From Owenia fusiformis (lineage: Eukaryota > Annelida > Polychaeta > Sabellida > Oweniidae), in the NCBI GenBank assembly GCA_903813345.2, contig CAIIXF020000006.1, forward strand, positions 1,672,001 through 1,736,000: a stretch of DNA of 64,000 nucleotides, given 5' to 3'. The notes under the pieces were generated by a model. It was not told the DNA's origin and searched no databases. It was given only the letters and a program-made list of their open reading frames with translations. The position numbers and the translations under genes were made by a program. This document shows, in pieces, positions 53,501 to 64,000 of the stretch (position 1 is its first letter; every line of letters starts with the position of its first letter).

Positions 53501-56500
53501 ACAAGACACACAGTGCTATACAGTACAAGACACACAGTGGTATACAGTACAAGACACACCGTGCTATACAGTACACACAGTACTGTACTCTATGTTAACT
53601 TTAATGTCATGATTTCTGGCTAGCTAGGATGATTAATTACCAACATATCTGGATAGCGCCTTAGATTTAACTGCCTAGAGTGCCTGAACTTGGTACCATA
53701 GCATTAAAATCAGTTATGCTGGCAGTTAACTTGAATTAAACCGTCTGTTAATTGTACTTAGTTTAAGATTTTGTTTTATGATAATTCAATTCAAAATTTG
53801 TATTTATTTAAAGTGAATTCAATTCTCTTTACAATGGTACCACAATCGAGGGGATCCCAGTTATAATATTTAAATGATTGGAAACATTCCATTGCTGGTC
53901 AAATACTCAGTTGTTGAGTTTACTATTCAATTAATTAGAATGGTAATGTTTTAAAGTAAAAATTCATTCACTGATCAGAATTCAAATAAGCTGAAAAAAT
54001 ATTGATGGATGCAGAATTAAATTAGCTTTTAGATACAGTTCATCTCATTCCTTACTCATTCCTATAAGTATGTCTAATTAATTTTTATAACAGAGTAAAA
54101 ATTCATCAAAAGTTAGTGAAACTGTACAATCCAATGTATTTTACCTATAGCAGAGCTAACATTTCACTCTGGATTAATTCCTCGCTGTATTGTTTTTCTC
54201 TGTAGCTGCTGATAAACCTTTGAGTTGTAAACATGCCTGCATATTACTAATGCCTTATTCCATGCTCTTTCTAATGATATAAGTCTCTTAGAAATAAAAT
54301 TCTGATCTTAAATAGAAAAAGTCATTTAGAAATTGATTGTCTAACTGATGATCAGTTGATTCCAAAGTGCCCTCTTCATTTGAATTGCTAATTTCTTAAA
54401 AAGTGTTACACTTACAAACTTCAATCTTTCTCTAGATGGTGTGAAACATATGAAATTAATGGCCTGTTAACTAATGTGTTCATGAAAAATACTAGATTGC
54501 ACAGAGATATAGAGATAAAGTTTAAACATGCAGAATTCTACTTCAACTTTATTGCCAGAGCTGGATGCCTGATTTCTCTGCTTGTAGCAGCAGCATAGCC
54601 AGATGTTGTGATTAATGGGTTTTGAGCTTGACATTAATGTTGGCCAATTTTACAGGATTTGCAGTACTGTGTACAAGACACACAGTGGTATACAGTACAA
54701 GACACACAGTGGTATACAGTACAAGACACACAGTGCTATACAGTACAAGACACACAGTGCTATACAGTACAAGACACACAGTGCTATACAGTACAAGACA
54801 CACAGTGCTATACAGTACAAGACACACAGTGCTATACAGTACAAGACACACAGTGCTATACAGTACAAGACACACAGTGCTATACAGTACAAGACACACA
54901 CGGTGATAAAGATACACTTTAAAGAACAAAATGGCAACCATGTATTTTACCCAACATACTACAATCCAAATCAGATCTAAGCACGAGTCAGCTCTTGCTT
55001 CTGTAAAAATTTCAAGTTGAACTGATAAGCTGTTTTCCTGGAATTTATGTGGCACCCTTCCACCTGCATGGATGCGAGCACACACACCCATCAGCACAAG
55101 AAAATGACGATATGGCGCTTTAAAGCGGCTTGTAAAGCGGCACCAAAGCGTAACAAAGCTTGATTAAAGCGGCGGGGTCGTAATAGGTCGTAGAAAAGTT
55201 CGGATTAAAGCGGGATATTCGGCAAGAGCGCCAAAAAATTTTAAACTGTTTAAAAATTTTGGGCGCTCTGATACGAATTGATTAAAGCGCCGAGAGCGGA
55301 TCAAAGCTTAACAAACCGTAACAAAGCTCATCAAAGCTTGACCCAAAGCATAGGAAAGCTTAACAGAGCTTGGTTCAAAGCGGGACCCCAGTCTCTTCAC
55401 GGTCTGTTACCACTTTACATGCTTCGTTAAGATGTCTCAAGATTTGCTACGATCTGGCATGAAGATCTGACACGAGGTCAGACGCTTTCATCAATATCTC
55501 ACACTCTTTGTTACGCTTTCATGAAGGACTCTCAAGCTTTCCAACGAATTGAGACGCTTTAATCAAGAATTGAAACGCTTCGTTAGGCTTTGTTACGCTT
55601 GACAAGCTTCCTCATGCTCTCTCACGCTCTTTCACGCCGTGCGTCAAACATCATGTCTTCTTCAGATAGGTCATGCTCTGGTCCATCTGGAATTTCTGGA
55701 TCTTGTTGTTCTGCCCTCGTGTTTTCGAGTCAAAGATGCAATGGTTTTATGGATCTACTGCATCTTTATATAGTCATTGGATCAAAAGCGGCATGAAATC
55801 GGCGATCTCGACATTTTCCAATGCGTGACAGAGCTAAACAGAGCGTAACAATGCACAACAGAGCTTGGCAATCGTATCAGAGCCTGATTTAAAGCGTCAT
55901 AATCGCATCAAAGCGTAATAATTCTTATCAAAGCGTGATTTCAAGCGTAACAAAGCCTGGTCAAATCGGGATCAAAGCGTGAGGAACCTATCAGAGCTAT
56001 GTTGAGCTTTCCTACGCTTTGGTCCAAGCTTTTCTGAGCTTTCTTATGGTTTTTAAGCTTTGATACGCTCACGGCGCTTTAATCAATTCGTAACAGAGCG
56101 CCCAAATTTTTTAAACAGTTTGATATTTTTTGGCGCTCTTGCCGAATATCCCGCTTTACTCCGAGCTTTTCTACGACCTATTACGACCCCGCCGCTTTAA
56201 TCAAGCTTTGTTACGCTTTGGTGCCGCTTTACAAGCCGCTTTAAAGCGCAATCAAAGCGCTGTTGGTATGAACAAAAAATGACAAAAATGATGGCGCTTT
56301 GTTCGCCGATTTAAAGCGTGGCATTCGCCGTTGGTGTAAACGTAGCTTTATAAAGTTTTCATAATATGTCATACAGAATTGAAACCGTTATTATCATATT
56401 TCATTACAAACTGTTACATAATCATACCTATAGGCGTATGTGTCTCTGGATAAAAGGCTCTATCTTGACACATGTGACAATGTATGAGTTTATGCACTTT

Positions 56501-59500
56501 AGGTAAACATCGATCAGCATGTGTAGGTCCTCTACATATCTTGACAACAGTCAGCACAAAATGCTCCACAGCCACAGTGCATAGGACTTCAAGTCCTTTG
56601 TTACAACGAGCTGCTGACCTAGAATGGGAGAATTTTACAATGTATAAAATAGAAGTCAGGTCAAAATTTCAGTCTAATACAAAGTAAAAGTGCCAAAACT
56701 AATTACTTTAACACATAATATTGCCTTACACCTCCAAGTGAGTTTTCAGGCTTGAAATTTTAAAACTCTGGATGTTCAAAGACATATCACAGCTGGAGGT
56801 CATGAAAGATAAAAAGCTAATTTGATCTCAAATACAAGAAACAAACCTCATGGCTGCTCCTATAACCACCCTGGCTGCCAACTCTTTAAAATAATCCGTT
56901 TTGACCAAATAAGAGCCATAGTTTCTCTCAGCTACATTGGGGAATTTTCCGTATATTCCTGCTACGTCAGTAGACACAAGAACAACAACTCCCTTGTTGC
57001 GTACATTGTGGAAGACAGGATCAAGAAATGGAGCAACAGTTCCATAGGGATCTAAGCATCTATAACACAGGAGATAACACAAGTTAGTTGTTATAATGTT
57101 TGACCCTCTCTAACCAAATTGTGATGATTTCATTACTTTCACAAAATGAATGATTTCCTATTCTATCTACAGTGTGTCTACAAAAAAGTATACAACTTCA
57201 TGAAAGGTGGTAAAATCTTATCAAATCTAATGCTAATTTTACCACCTCTCATAATGGTCAAGATTGCTCCGTCATACAGGACAGTTACATAATGATCTTG
57301 GTACCATTTGGTGGTGAATAAATCAAGCTTTTTACAACTACCTTTGTATTTTATAAAAAACTGCTTAGGATCCTAGTAATTTGGATTTGAAGTTGGGTAT
57401 ACTTTTTTGTGGACAGCCTGTAGAACTGAAATGTACATACTTTGCACTATATACATGTACAAACTTTCATACCTTATTACCTTACATTCCACCCTCATCT
57501 AGTATTTTGCATTAATTTACTGATCCCAAAAAAACTTACACAAAGTCATATTGGCGCTGATGCAACAATATCCTGGCATCTAGATTTATGACCTCTATTT
57601 GACCTTGACCTCCATCTTTAACCTTGAGATTATTCTCCTGGCAGTTCACCTTTATGTTTTCCATGGAGACAGGATCAAGGTCATTAATGGATACATCTAC
57701 ATTGTCTCCAAATTTGGCCTTCAACAACATCCCGAGAATACCTGAAAAATGTTTAAACAGTAAAAAATATTAATACATTTAAGATGACAAAGTAAAATAT
57801 GAAAAGAAATGCTGCTTCTACAGTTACATTTGCATGTTCTAATCATTGTTAAATTCACAAATAGTTATTTGATATCAGTTTAGAGACTACACATTTACCT
57901 GTTGCTCCAAATGAATCCAATGCTTGCAGTGGTAGTTTTCTGTCTGTACTATCTATCATGGCTGCCAATGCACTCACAACCAGTTCTCTATAATACAGGA
58001 AAATAACCAAATTCAAGATAAATCTAAACCTGTGTTGTTTTGCCATTAAATAGTACATAGCTACACATAGCAGATTTGACTACATAGTAGAAATCATACA
58101 TCTCTAGAAAACCCTTGATTGGACATACTTCTACTCTTGGGATCCTGTAATTGAGGCTTACATTACATTTCAAAAGTAAGAAATTTTCAGCCCTTGCAAT
58201 GTAGTCAACTAGGGCGTACCTTCCAACTTTTCTAAATAAATTCTCAGGAACTCTCTTCCCATGACATTTTTTTCAAAAAATGCTGCATTACTGCATATTG
58301 TGCTTAGATAAAGGAAAAATGATAGAAACTTAGCATTAACCCATTCAGGAAGAACCTTAAATTATTTTCCATACATAATTTATTTATTCAGTCATTTATT
58401 TATTTTGTAACATCCCTTGGGCACATCCGTTGGGGAGCTGTAGTGTACCGAGCCAGATACTAGACCCTAAAGGGAGTGTGCAAAATTCAATGCCACATAT
58501 GGGAATCGAACCCAGGACCTTCCACTCTCGAGGCAGTTGCTCTACTGATACGGCCAAAGGGGCTAGCCACTACAGCCGAGAATGTAGTTGCAACTTGTTA
58601 TCAGGGCTTTCAGTAACGCCATCCCAACATTACCACCCTTGGTATACGCAGCTAACGAAAATTGACCGGTACGGGTCAAAAGCTGGACCGGTACGGATTA
58701 ACGGTTTTATTTGAATTTAAAACAGCCATAACTTGCTCAATATTGACTTCCTCGTGTCTAATTTGAAATATATGATACCTCCCGATGCTTTCAAGTACCC
58801 CAATTTTTTACAGATTTTTAAACGGACCAAAACTCTCTAAATGCGCATTTATGCTCTTTTCTCTCGAGAACGACTGTCTCATTTTCACGATAACTTTTAT
58901 TTAGTACTTCTAACATATAAGATCTATTTTTCCCCATCAAGGTATGATGTAAATGACATGCTATTTACATCTTGTGAGTTTCCATGACGCGCGTTTGATT
59001 TTATAAAAAATGCCAAACTTTGTGACAAAGAATTTCCTCCTGCTTGCAGTGAGAAGACGGACCGGTTTGGGGCAATAGCTTGCAACGAGAAGACGGACCG
59101 GTTCGGGGCAATAGCTATAGAAATTCTTTGTCACAAAGTTTGGCATTTTTTATAAAATCAAACGCGCGTTATTGAAACTCACAAGATGTTAACAGCATGT
59201 CATTTACATCATACCTTGATGGGGAAAAATAGAACTTTTATGTTAGAAGTACTAAATAAAAGTTATCGTGAAAATAAGACAGTCGTTCTCGAGAGAAAAG
59301 AGCATAAATGCGCATTTAGAGAGTTTTGGTCCGTTTTAAAATCTGTAAAAAATTGGGGTACTTAAAAGCATCGGGAGGCATCATATATTTCAAATTAGAC
59401 ACGAGGAAGTCAATATTGAGCAAGTTATGACTGTTTTAAATTCAAATAAAACCGTTAACCCGTACCGGTCCAGCTTTTGACCCGTACCGGTCAATTTTCG

Positions 59501-62500
59501 TTAGCTGCGTATACCAAGGGTGATTACTAAAATGCAAAAAAATATTGATGGACTCAGAAATAGAAAATCACAGCGTCCCATCTTGAAAAATGGCCGCCTT
59601 CTACCAAAAGTGCCATTTCAAATTTTCAGGGATGATTATTAGTATGAAAATCTAGATCTGATTAGTTTTTGGGCATTCTGGATAAATGTCTCAAGACAGC
59701 CATTTTGGATTTACCGTCTTAAAATCTTGCCCGTAAAGTCTTGTCTACGCGTTTTTAGGTGAACCCTTTGGTAGATCAATTTTAAATTTTCAGGGATGAT
59801 TCTAAGTATGAAAATCTAGATCTGATTAATTTTTTTGACATTCTGGGTAAATGTCAAGACAGCCATTTTAGATTTTCTGTCCTAAAATCTTGTCTGCGCA
59901 TTTCCAGGTCAACAGTTTGGTAGATCAATTTCAAAATTTCAGGGATGATTCTTAGTATGAAAATCTAGACCTGATTAGTTTTTTGGCATTCTGGATAAAT
60001 GTCAAGGCAGCCATTTTGGATTTTCTGTCTTAAAATCTTGATACCTCCCGATACCTCCTGATACCTCCCGATGCTTTCAAGTACCCCAATTTTTTACAGA
60101 TTTTTAAACGGACCAAAACTCTCTAAATGCGCATTTATGCTCTTTTCTCTCGAGAACGACTGTCTCATTTTCACGATAACTTTTATTTAGTACTTCTAAC
60201 ATATAAGATCTATTTTTCCCCATCAAGGTATGATGTAAATGACATGCTATTTACATCTTGTGAGTTTCCATGACGCGCGTTTGATTTTATAAAAAATGCC
60301 AAACTTTGTGACAAAGAATTTCCTCCTGCTTGCAGTGAGAAGACGGACCGGTTTGGGGCAATAGCTTGCAACGAGAAGACGGACCGGTTCGGGGCAATAG
60401 CTATAGAAATTCTTTGTCACAAAGTTTGGCATTTTTTATAAAATCAAACGCGCGTTATTGAAACTCACAAGATGTTAACAGCATGTCATTTACATCATAC
60501 CTTGATGGGGAAAAATAGAACTTTTATGTTAGAAGTACTAAATAAAAGTTATCGTGAAAATAAGACAGTCGTTCTCGAGAGAAAAGAGCATAAATGCGCA
60601 TTTAGAGAGTTTTGGTCCGTTTTAAAATCTGTAAAAAATTGGGGTACTTAAAAGCATCGGGAGGCATCATATATTTCAAATTAGACACGAGGAAGTCAAT
60701 ATTGAGCAAGTTATGACTGTTTTAAATTCAAATAAAACCGTTAACCCGTACCGGTCCAGCTTTTGACCCGTACCGGTCAATTTTCGTTAGCTGCGTATAC
60801 CAAGGGTGATTACTAAAATGCAAAAAAATATTGATGGACTCAGAAATAGAAAATCACAGCGTCCCATCTTGAAAAATGGCCGCCTTCTACCAAAAGTGCC
60901 ATTTCAAATTTTCAGGGATGATTATTAGTATGAAAATCTAGATCTGATTAGTTTTTGGGCATTCTGGATAAATGTCTCAAGACAGCCATTTTGGATTTAC
61001 CGTCTTAAAATCTTGCCCGTAAAGTCTTGTCTACGCGTTTTTAGGTGAACCCTTTGGTAGATCAATTTTAAATTTTCAGGGATGATTCTAAGTATGAAAA
61101 TCTAGATCTGATTAATTTTTTTGACATTCTGGGTAAATGTCAAGACAGCCATTTTAGATTTTCTGTCCTAAAATCTTGTCTGCGCATTTCCAGGTCAACA
61201 GTTTGGTAGATCAATTTCAAAATTTCAGGGATGATTCTTAGTATGAAAATCTAGACCTGATTAGTTTTTTGGCATTCTGGATAAATGTCAAGGCAGCCAT
61301 TTTGGATTTTCTGTCTTAAAATCTTGCCCGTAAAGTCTTGTCTGCGCGTTTTTAGGTGAACTGTTTGGTGGATCAATATCAAATTTTCAGGGATGATTCT
61401 TAGTATGAAAATCTAGAACTGATTAGTTTTTGGGAATTCTGGGTAAATGTCAAGGCAGCTATTTTGGATTTTCTGTCCGTAAATCTTGTCTGTAAAGTCT
61501 TGGCTACGCATTTCCAGGTGAACCATTAGGTAGATCAATTTCAAATTTTCAGGGATGATTCTAAGTATGAAAATCTAGAACAGATTAGTTTTTTGGCATT
61601 CTGCATCAATGTTGGAATTTTCTGTCCTAAAATCTTGTCTGTAAAGTCTTGTTTACATGTTTTCTGGTTAACTGTGTGACGGATCAATTTCAAATTTTCA
61701 GGGGTGGTTCTTAGTATGAAAATGATTGTAGAACTGACTAATTTTTTGGCATTCTGGGTAAATTTCAAGGTGGCCATTTTGGATTTTCCATCCTCAAATT
61801 GTTTTGGTTAAGTCTTGTCTACTCATTTTTAGGATAACCATTTGACGGGATCACCCATAGGTAGGGACATTTTGTACACATTTGTGTTCTTGTGTTTCAA
61901 TTACGGTGTCACCCCACATTTTTAACATGGAAATAGGATAGGTTATTTATCATAATCGGATCTGAATTTCTTGGCTTTTGAGGCACAACATCGTAAGCAA
62001 ATGGCGGGATAAGTTTAAATGATTGAAGATGGAAGTATTTTCGATCTTTTCACAGGCTGTCTATTCTTCAAGAAAGTCGCGAGGAGGGATACTTTACCTG
62101 CTTATTTTGAGTCTTGAACCTTCATAAACCTTTAATTTTACACATTTGTCTGAATAAACACACTCTAAAATGTGGTTTTGTAAGAGATCAAGCTCCGGTT
62201 TTCTCCGGTTTTTGAGAAAATTGCCACTCAAATTGGAGTAAACTTCTGTTTTGATGACGTCAATCTAATACTTTGTAGACAATGTATGCGATAGTTAAAT
62301 TTCAAAATATGCAAGCATTGTGTGCAGTTACACTTTTGCCTGATATATTCGTGATTAAATTAAGAGCTGTGCAGATATTTCACATTTTTAAGATATCAAT
62401 TTCATATTACTTTTTACTTCCTTGTCAGCAATATTGTTTTTTAAGGTAACCAATCAGATCAAAGGATTAAACAAAATGGAGCATATGAAATTTACAAAGC

Positions 62501-63821
62501 CTTCTCTATAGACTCGAGTAAGAAATATACGACTCGATCATGGGCCAAGCACAGGCACCAGTATCGCCACCTTTTAGCAGTCGGATTAGAACGATCTAAA
62601 GCCCTTTAAAATACATAAAAGGGCTTTAGATCGTTCTAATCCGACTGCTAAAAGGTGGCGATACTGGTCCCTGTGGGGCTAGTATGTATCCAACAGACCG
62701 AATATAATATTCGGTCTGTTATGATTGATATATTTCCTGTGGAAATCGCGGTGATATTTTTTGCACATTAATTTCTCGTTTATTATAAGAATGTTCACCT
62801 TGAAAATTGGTGAATATGTTGAAGAGATGTTCATCTTAAACTAGAAGCAAAAATATTTGTATAAGGCGGGTACAAGTGGATATAAAATAATGAAATGTTC
62901 AGACTCACCGAAACTTCAGGATGTGTTCATAAGTAGATCGCGAAATCAATGTCAAGGACGTTTGAGTTCTCGAGATCCAAACGAGATATGCAAATTTTGA
63001 ACTTTGACAACACATGACCACTTGATTAGACTACCTCGGCCTTCTTCATGAATATTTCCGCTCTATTTACTATAAATGAAGAAAATTAATCGGGATAATG
63101 ATAATAAATGACTAGATCTAATAAATTCCCGCACAAATGGAATTTAGCAATACGCTTCCGTAATGTTGCTCCCGCTCCACGTGTTATTTGTTTACAAATA
63201 GACTGACGTCACTGGCTAAATCTCGTTTATCGTGAGAATTGGCATTGCCAAAATGGCTTGACCTAATCAATGGCTTCGCTACAAGAAGCGTCTGTACATT
63301 TTATGAATATCTTCAGTAAGAGGACAATATACGAAAAAATAATATTGTGAGTTCTTTATAAGGTAATCATTCTATCATTAAACAAACTTATTTGTAACAT
63401 TTATACAACACCACATTTTACAATAGGTGACTTACAGTCTGAATATTTATTTAGACGAAGGATACAGTCTACCTGTGGGGCCAAGGGAAAAGTAGTAGTA
63501 AGCTCAATATAGAAACCCATAGTGACTTTCTATATTGAGTTTAAGTTTCTATATTGAGCTTACTACTACTTCTCCTTTAATTCCTATGGACTCGATGATC
63601 TGAAAATTGAAATCACAAATCACTAAATTTTTGAAGAGAGCATTTTTCGAATCTACGATTGTAGGGTTAATTCATGAATTCCATTCAGCAACTTACCTAC
63701 AAATTTTCATTTTGGGGTTGAAGAATGTTTTGCACTTGCCAGGTTTATCATGATTGTGTTCTACTCGTACTTTTATCCCGTTTTCTTCTACAAATTCCAC
63801 ACGTGAAGATTCGGCTTCCAT
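50558..63821 (-). CDS. TRMT1L: tRNA guanine-N2 methyltransferase TRMT1L-like
   Basis: Eight exons, minus strand: 63821-63697, 57987-57899, 57741-57540, 57059-56847, 56618-56428, 53111-53033, 52300-51806, 50696-50558. Phases agree, giving 510 aa. The Trm1 family transfers methyl groups from S-adenosylmethionine to N2 of tRNA guanosine; human TRMT1L acts on tRNA-Tyr. Seen: NPKMK (35-39), SAM loop LDSFGATG (65-72), INDLDP (90-95), catalytic-type LDPYGT (141-146), VSTDVAGIYGKFPNVAER, YFKELAARVVI, AARCNKGLEVLCTVAVEHFV, a CHMC then QCVC cysteine set, LGPFWSGPLYN, and the C-terminal RAARTHFEPHAVRTNATL. The match to TRMT1L is better than to TRMT1 throughout. Differences from human TRMT1L: no N-terminal zinc-finger region, since the model starts 34 residues before the NPKMK motif. 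The frame is open upstream of the Met but without another ATG. A Ser/Asn-rich, Lys-rich insert lies before the last helix region, as in the human protein. Confidence 0.93.
51490..51625 (+). repeat. Dispersed repeat, copy 2
   Basis: Partner of 17490-17640 (shared GGGGAACTTTCTACT and TGGTGGTGAAACTGGTAACT). It lies in the last intron of TRMT1L. Nature unknown. Confidence 0.6.
53227..53573. repeat. 24-bp minisatellite array 1 (about 14 units)
   Basis: The unit reads ACACAGTGGTATACAGTACA plus AGAC, with a G or C at the ninth base and a few single changes. The period is 24, a multiple of three, and the unit has no stop codon in several frames, so long open frames appear on both strands. They are artefacts of the repeat. 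It lies in the 53112-56427 intron of TRMT1L. Confidence 0.95.
54672..54900. repeat. 24-bp minisatellite array 2 (about 9.5 units)
   Basis: Same unit and same orientation as the array at 53227-53573, 1.1 kb away in the same intron. The first two units have the G variant and the rest the C variant (ACACAGTGCTATACAGTACA). The flanks of the two arrays look inverted relative to each other: CAGTACTGTAC then AATGTCA after array 1; TGACATTAATG then CAGTACTGTG before array 2. Confidence 0.95.
55112..56252. repeat. 1.1-kb foldback dense in AAAGCG/CGCTTT
   Basis: Arms of about 200 bp are inverted copies: ATGGCGCTTTAAAGCGGCTT on the left, and AAGCCGCTTTAAAGCGCAAT on the right. Paired inner landmarks include GGGATATTCGGCAAGAGCGC, and its complement near 56150. 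The words AAAGCG and AAAGCT occur at least 13 times in the first 270 bp at intervals often near 10-20 bp. The centre holds further blocks in both orientations (AACAAAGCG; TACGCTTT). Near both outer edges is AAAATGAC (about 55100 and 56277), a possible target duplication, although the right copy lies 25 bp beyond the inverted repeat. Non-coding. It lies in an intron of TRMT1L. Confidence 0.8.
57170..57420. mobile_element. 251-bp TA-flanked MITE, mariner-like
   Basis: The ends are inverted: CAGTGTGTCTACAAAAAAGT on the left; reversed on the right, CAGGCTGTCCACAAAAAAGT. TA abuts both ends (57168-57169, 57421-57422). The interior has a second inverted pair (GGTGGTAAAATCT and TTTTACCACC). Non-coding. 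In the TRMT1L intron between exons 3 and 4. Confidence 0.8.
58430..58575 (-). mobile_element. tRNA-derived SINE
   Basis: Read on the minus strand it has an A-box-like part (GTATCAGTAGAGCAACTGCC) and a perfect B box (GGTTCGATTCC) 30-35 bases later, followed by the tail TTGAATTTTGCACACTCCCT. The same B box and tail occur at 12360-12480. It lies in TRMT1L intron 1, in the sense orientation relative to that gene. It is not called as a tRNA gene because no full cloverleaf is seen. Confidence 0.7.
58634..59522. mobile_element. 889-bp foldback element with ATTAC target duplication
   Basis: The ends are inverted: CACCCTTGGTATACGCAGCT on the left, and its complement on the right. The arms pair almost to the centre at about 59070, where a direct repeat (GAAGACGGACCGGTT) occurs twice. 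ATTAC lies directly outside both ends (58629-58633, 59523-59527). Words such as GACCGGTACGGGTCAAAAGC recur in each arm. No coding capacity; the short frames inside are artefacts. Confidence 0.85.
58774..61326 (+). repeat. Recent 1267-bp tandem duplication
   Basis: 58774-60040 and 60060-61326 appear identical by eye at an offset of 1286 bp. They are separated by a 19-bp spacer made of two near-copies of the start word (ATACCTCCCGATACCTCCT). The unit takes in most of the foldback element at 58634-59522 plus satellite sequence to its right. The second copy therefore lacks the first 140 bp of the foldback. It could be a very recent duplication or an assembly artefact. Confidence 0.9.
59600..61850 (+). 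repeat. Diverged satellite, period about 150-165 bp
   Basis: The word CAGGGATGATT recurs (about 59630, 59793, 59940, then 60916, 61078, 61227, 61391, 61551) with GAAAATCTAGA, GGCATTCTGG and GCCATTTTGGATT in fixed order in each unit. Units differ from each other by many bases, so the array is old. Part of it was later carried along in the 1267-bp duplication. It is in TRMT1L intron 1. Confidence 0.8.
62558..62667. repeat. Perfect 50-bp-arm hairpin
   Basis: The left arm, beginning CCAGTATCGCCACCTTTTAG, is matched base for base by the right arm over 50 bp, with a 10-base loop (AAAATACATA). Weaker pairing continues outward (CACAGG and CCTGTG). Transcription through TRMT1L intron 1 would give a long double-stranded hairpin. 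It is probably a tiny palindromic MITE. Confidence 0.9.
63491..63570. repeat. Hairpin with perfect 26-bp arms
   Basis: AGTAGTAGTAAGCTCAATAT plus AGAAAC on the left is matched by GTTTCTATATTGAGCTTACT and following bases on the right, with a further partial copy (TTTCTATATTGAGTTT) in the loop. It is 130 bp from the donor of TRMT1L exon 1. Origin unknown. Confidence 0.85.
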
Positions 63822-63838
63822 GTTGGTATTTTCCAAGA

Positions 63839-63846
63839 TGACGTCA
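63839..63846. promoter_or_regulatory. Palindromic CRE at the TRMT1L 5' end
   Basis: TGACGTCA, the full consensus cAMP-response element bound by CREB/ATF factors, lies 18 bp upstream of the proposed TRMT1L start codon. Such sites are common close to the start of housekeeping genes. Whether it is in the promoter or the 5' UTR depends on the unmapped transcription start. Confidence 0.45.
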
Positions 63847-64000
63847 CTTTTAGGGAAATCTCTAAGGCACGGGGCTCGAACGGAGGCGTATGGTTCCGTT
63901 TTAATTAATGATTTATTTATCTGGCGATTTTTAAAATATTCAATAAATTTATGACACGGCGGCCAGTTTTTTTCAAATGAAGTTCACAGTATTCCAGATG

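Noticed and set aside
53227-54900. CRISPR-like regular repeats and several 90-160-codon open frames
   Set aside because: The 24-bp unit is directly tandem with no spacers, so it is a minisatellite. The frames are open only because the period is a multiple of three.
58961-60432. Identical 61-codon frames at 58961-59146 and 60247-60432
   Set aside because: They lie within the arms of a palindromic element and are identical only because of the 1267-bp duplication.

Overview
The window is nuclear DNA from an invertebrate animal. It is AT-rich by eye. Its genes are split into many short exons with GT-AG junctions and ordinary AATAAA poly(A) signals, and the introns and spacers are crowded with terminal-inverted-repeat elements, foldbacks, minisatellites, C-runs and a LINE. 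The families present (Lhx3/4, TMC1/2/3, a PhyH-family dioxygenase, an NFD4/nodulin-like MFS transporter, TRMT1L) fit a marine bilaterian such as a non-vertebrate deuterostome or a lophotrochozoan. The sequence alone does not settle the species. No bacterial operon, CRISPR array or virus was seen.

Layout. 1-4.9 kb: non-coding, with one TA-flanked MITE. 4.9-10.7 kb (+): complete five-exon Lhx3/Lhx4 (Lim3) homeobox gene, 373 aa, with an AU-rich 3' UTR. 10.7-15.8 kb: spacer with a tRNA-like SINE, a duplicated block of about 1 kb, a foldback and an 85-bp GC-rich minisatellite. 15.8-33.9 kb (+): a TMC channel-like gene rebuilt as 22 exons (1202 aa) whose junction phases all agree. Its introns hold two mariner-type elements, a Harbinger-type MITE, a hAT-like element and a 518-bp foldback. 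34.1-35.8 kb (-): a small charged, coiled-coil-like gene of unknown function. 37.5-50.5 kb (+): a nine-exon PhyH/PHYHD1-like dioxygenase (283 aa). Its last exon lies 9 kb beyond the eighth, and that intron holds an antisense MFS transporter gene lacking its 5' end, a decayed LINE and a word-dense foldback. 50.6-63.8 kb (-): an eight-exon TRMT1L-like tRNA guanine methyltransferase (510 aa) converging on the dioxygenase. Its introns hold two 24-bp minisatellite arrays, a 1.1-kb foldback dense in AAAGCG, a mariner-type MITE, a SINE, a palindromic element inside an apparently identical 1267-bp tandem duplication, a satellite of about 150 bp, and two near-perfect hairpins.

The genes do not form a pathway. 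They are neighbours with separate roles: neural and endocrine transcription factor, mechanosensory channel, 2-oxoglutarate oxygenase, transporter and tRNA modification. The less ordinary content is the repeat fraction, above all the two word-dense foldbacks (48.3-49.1 and 55.1-56.3 kb), the recent tandem duplication, and the MFS gene whose 5' edge abuts a truncated MITE. All gene models come from reading splice sites and phases by eye. No database search was run.
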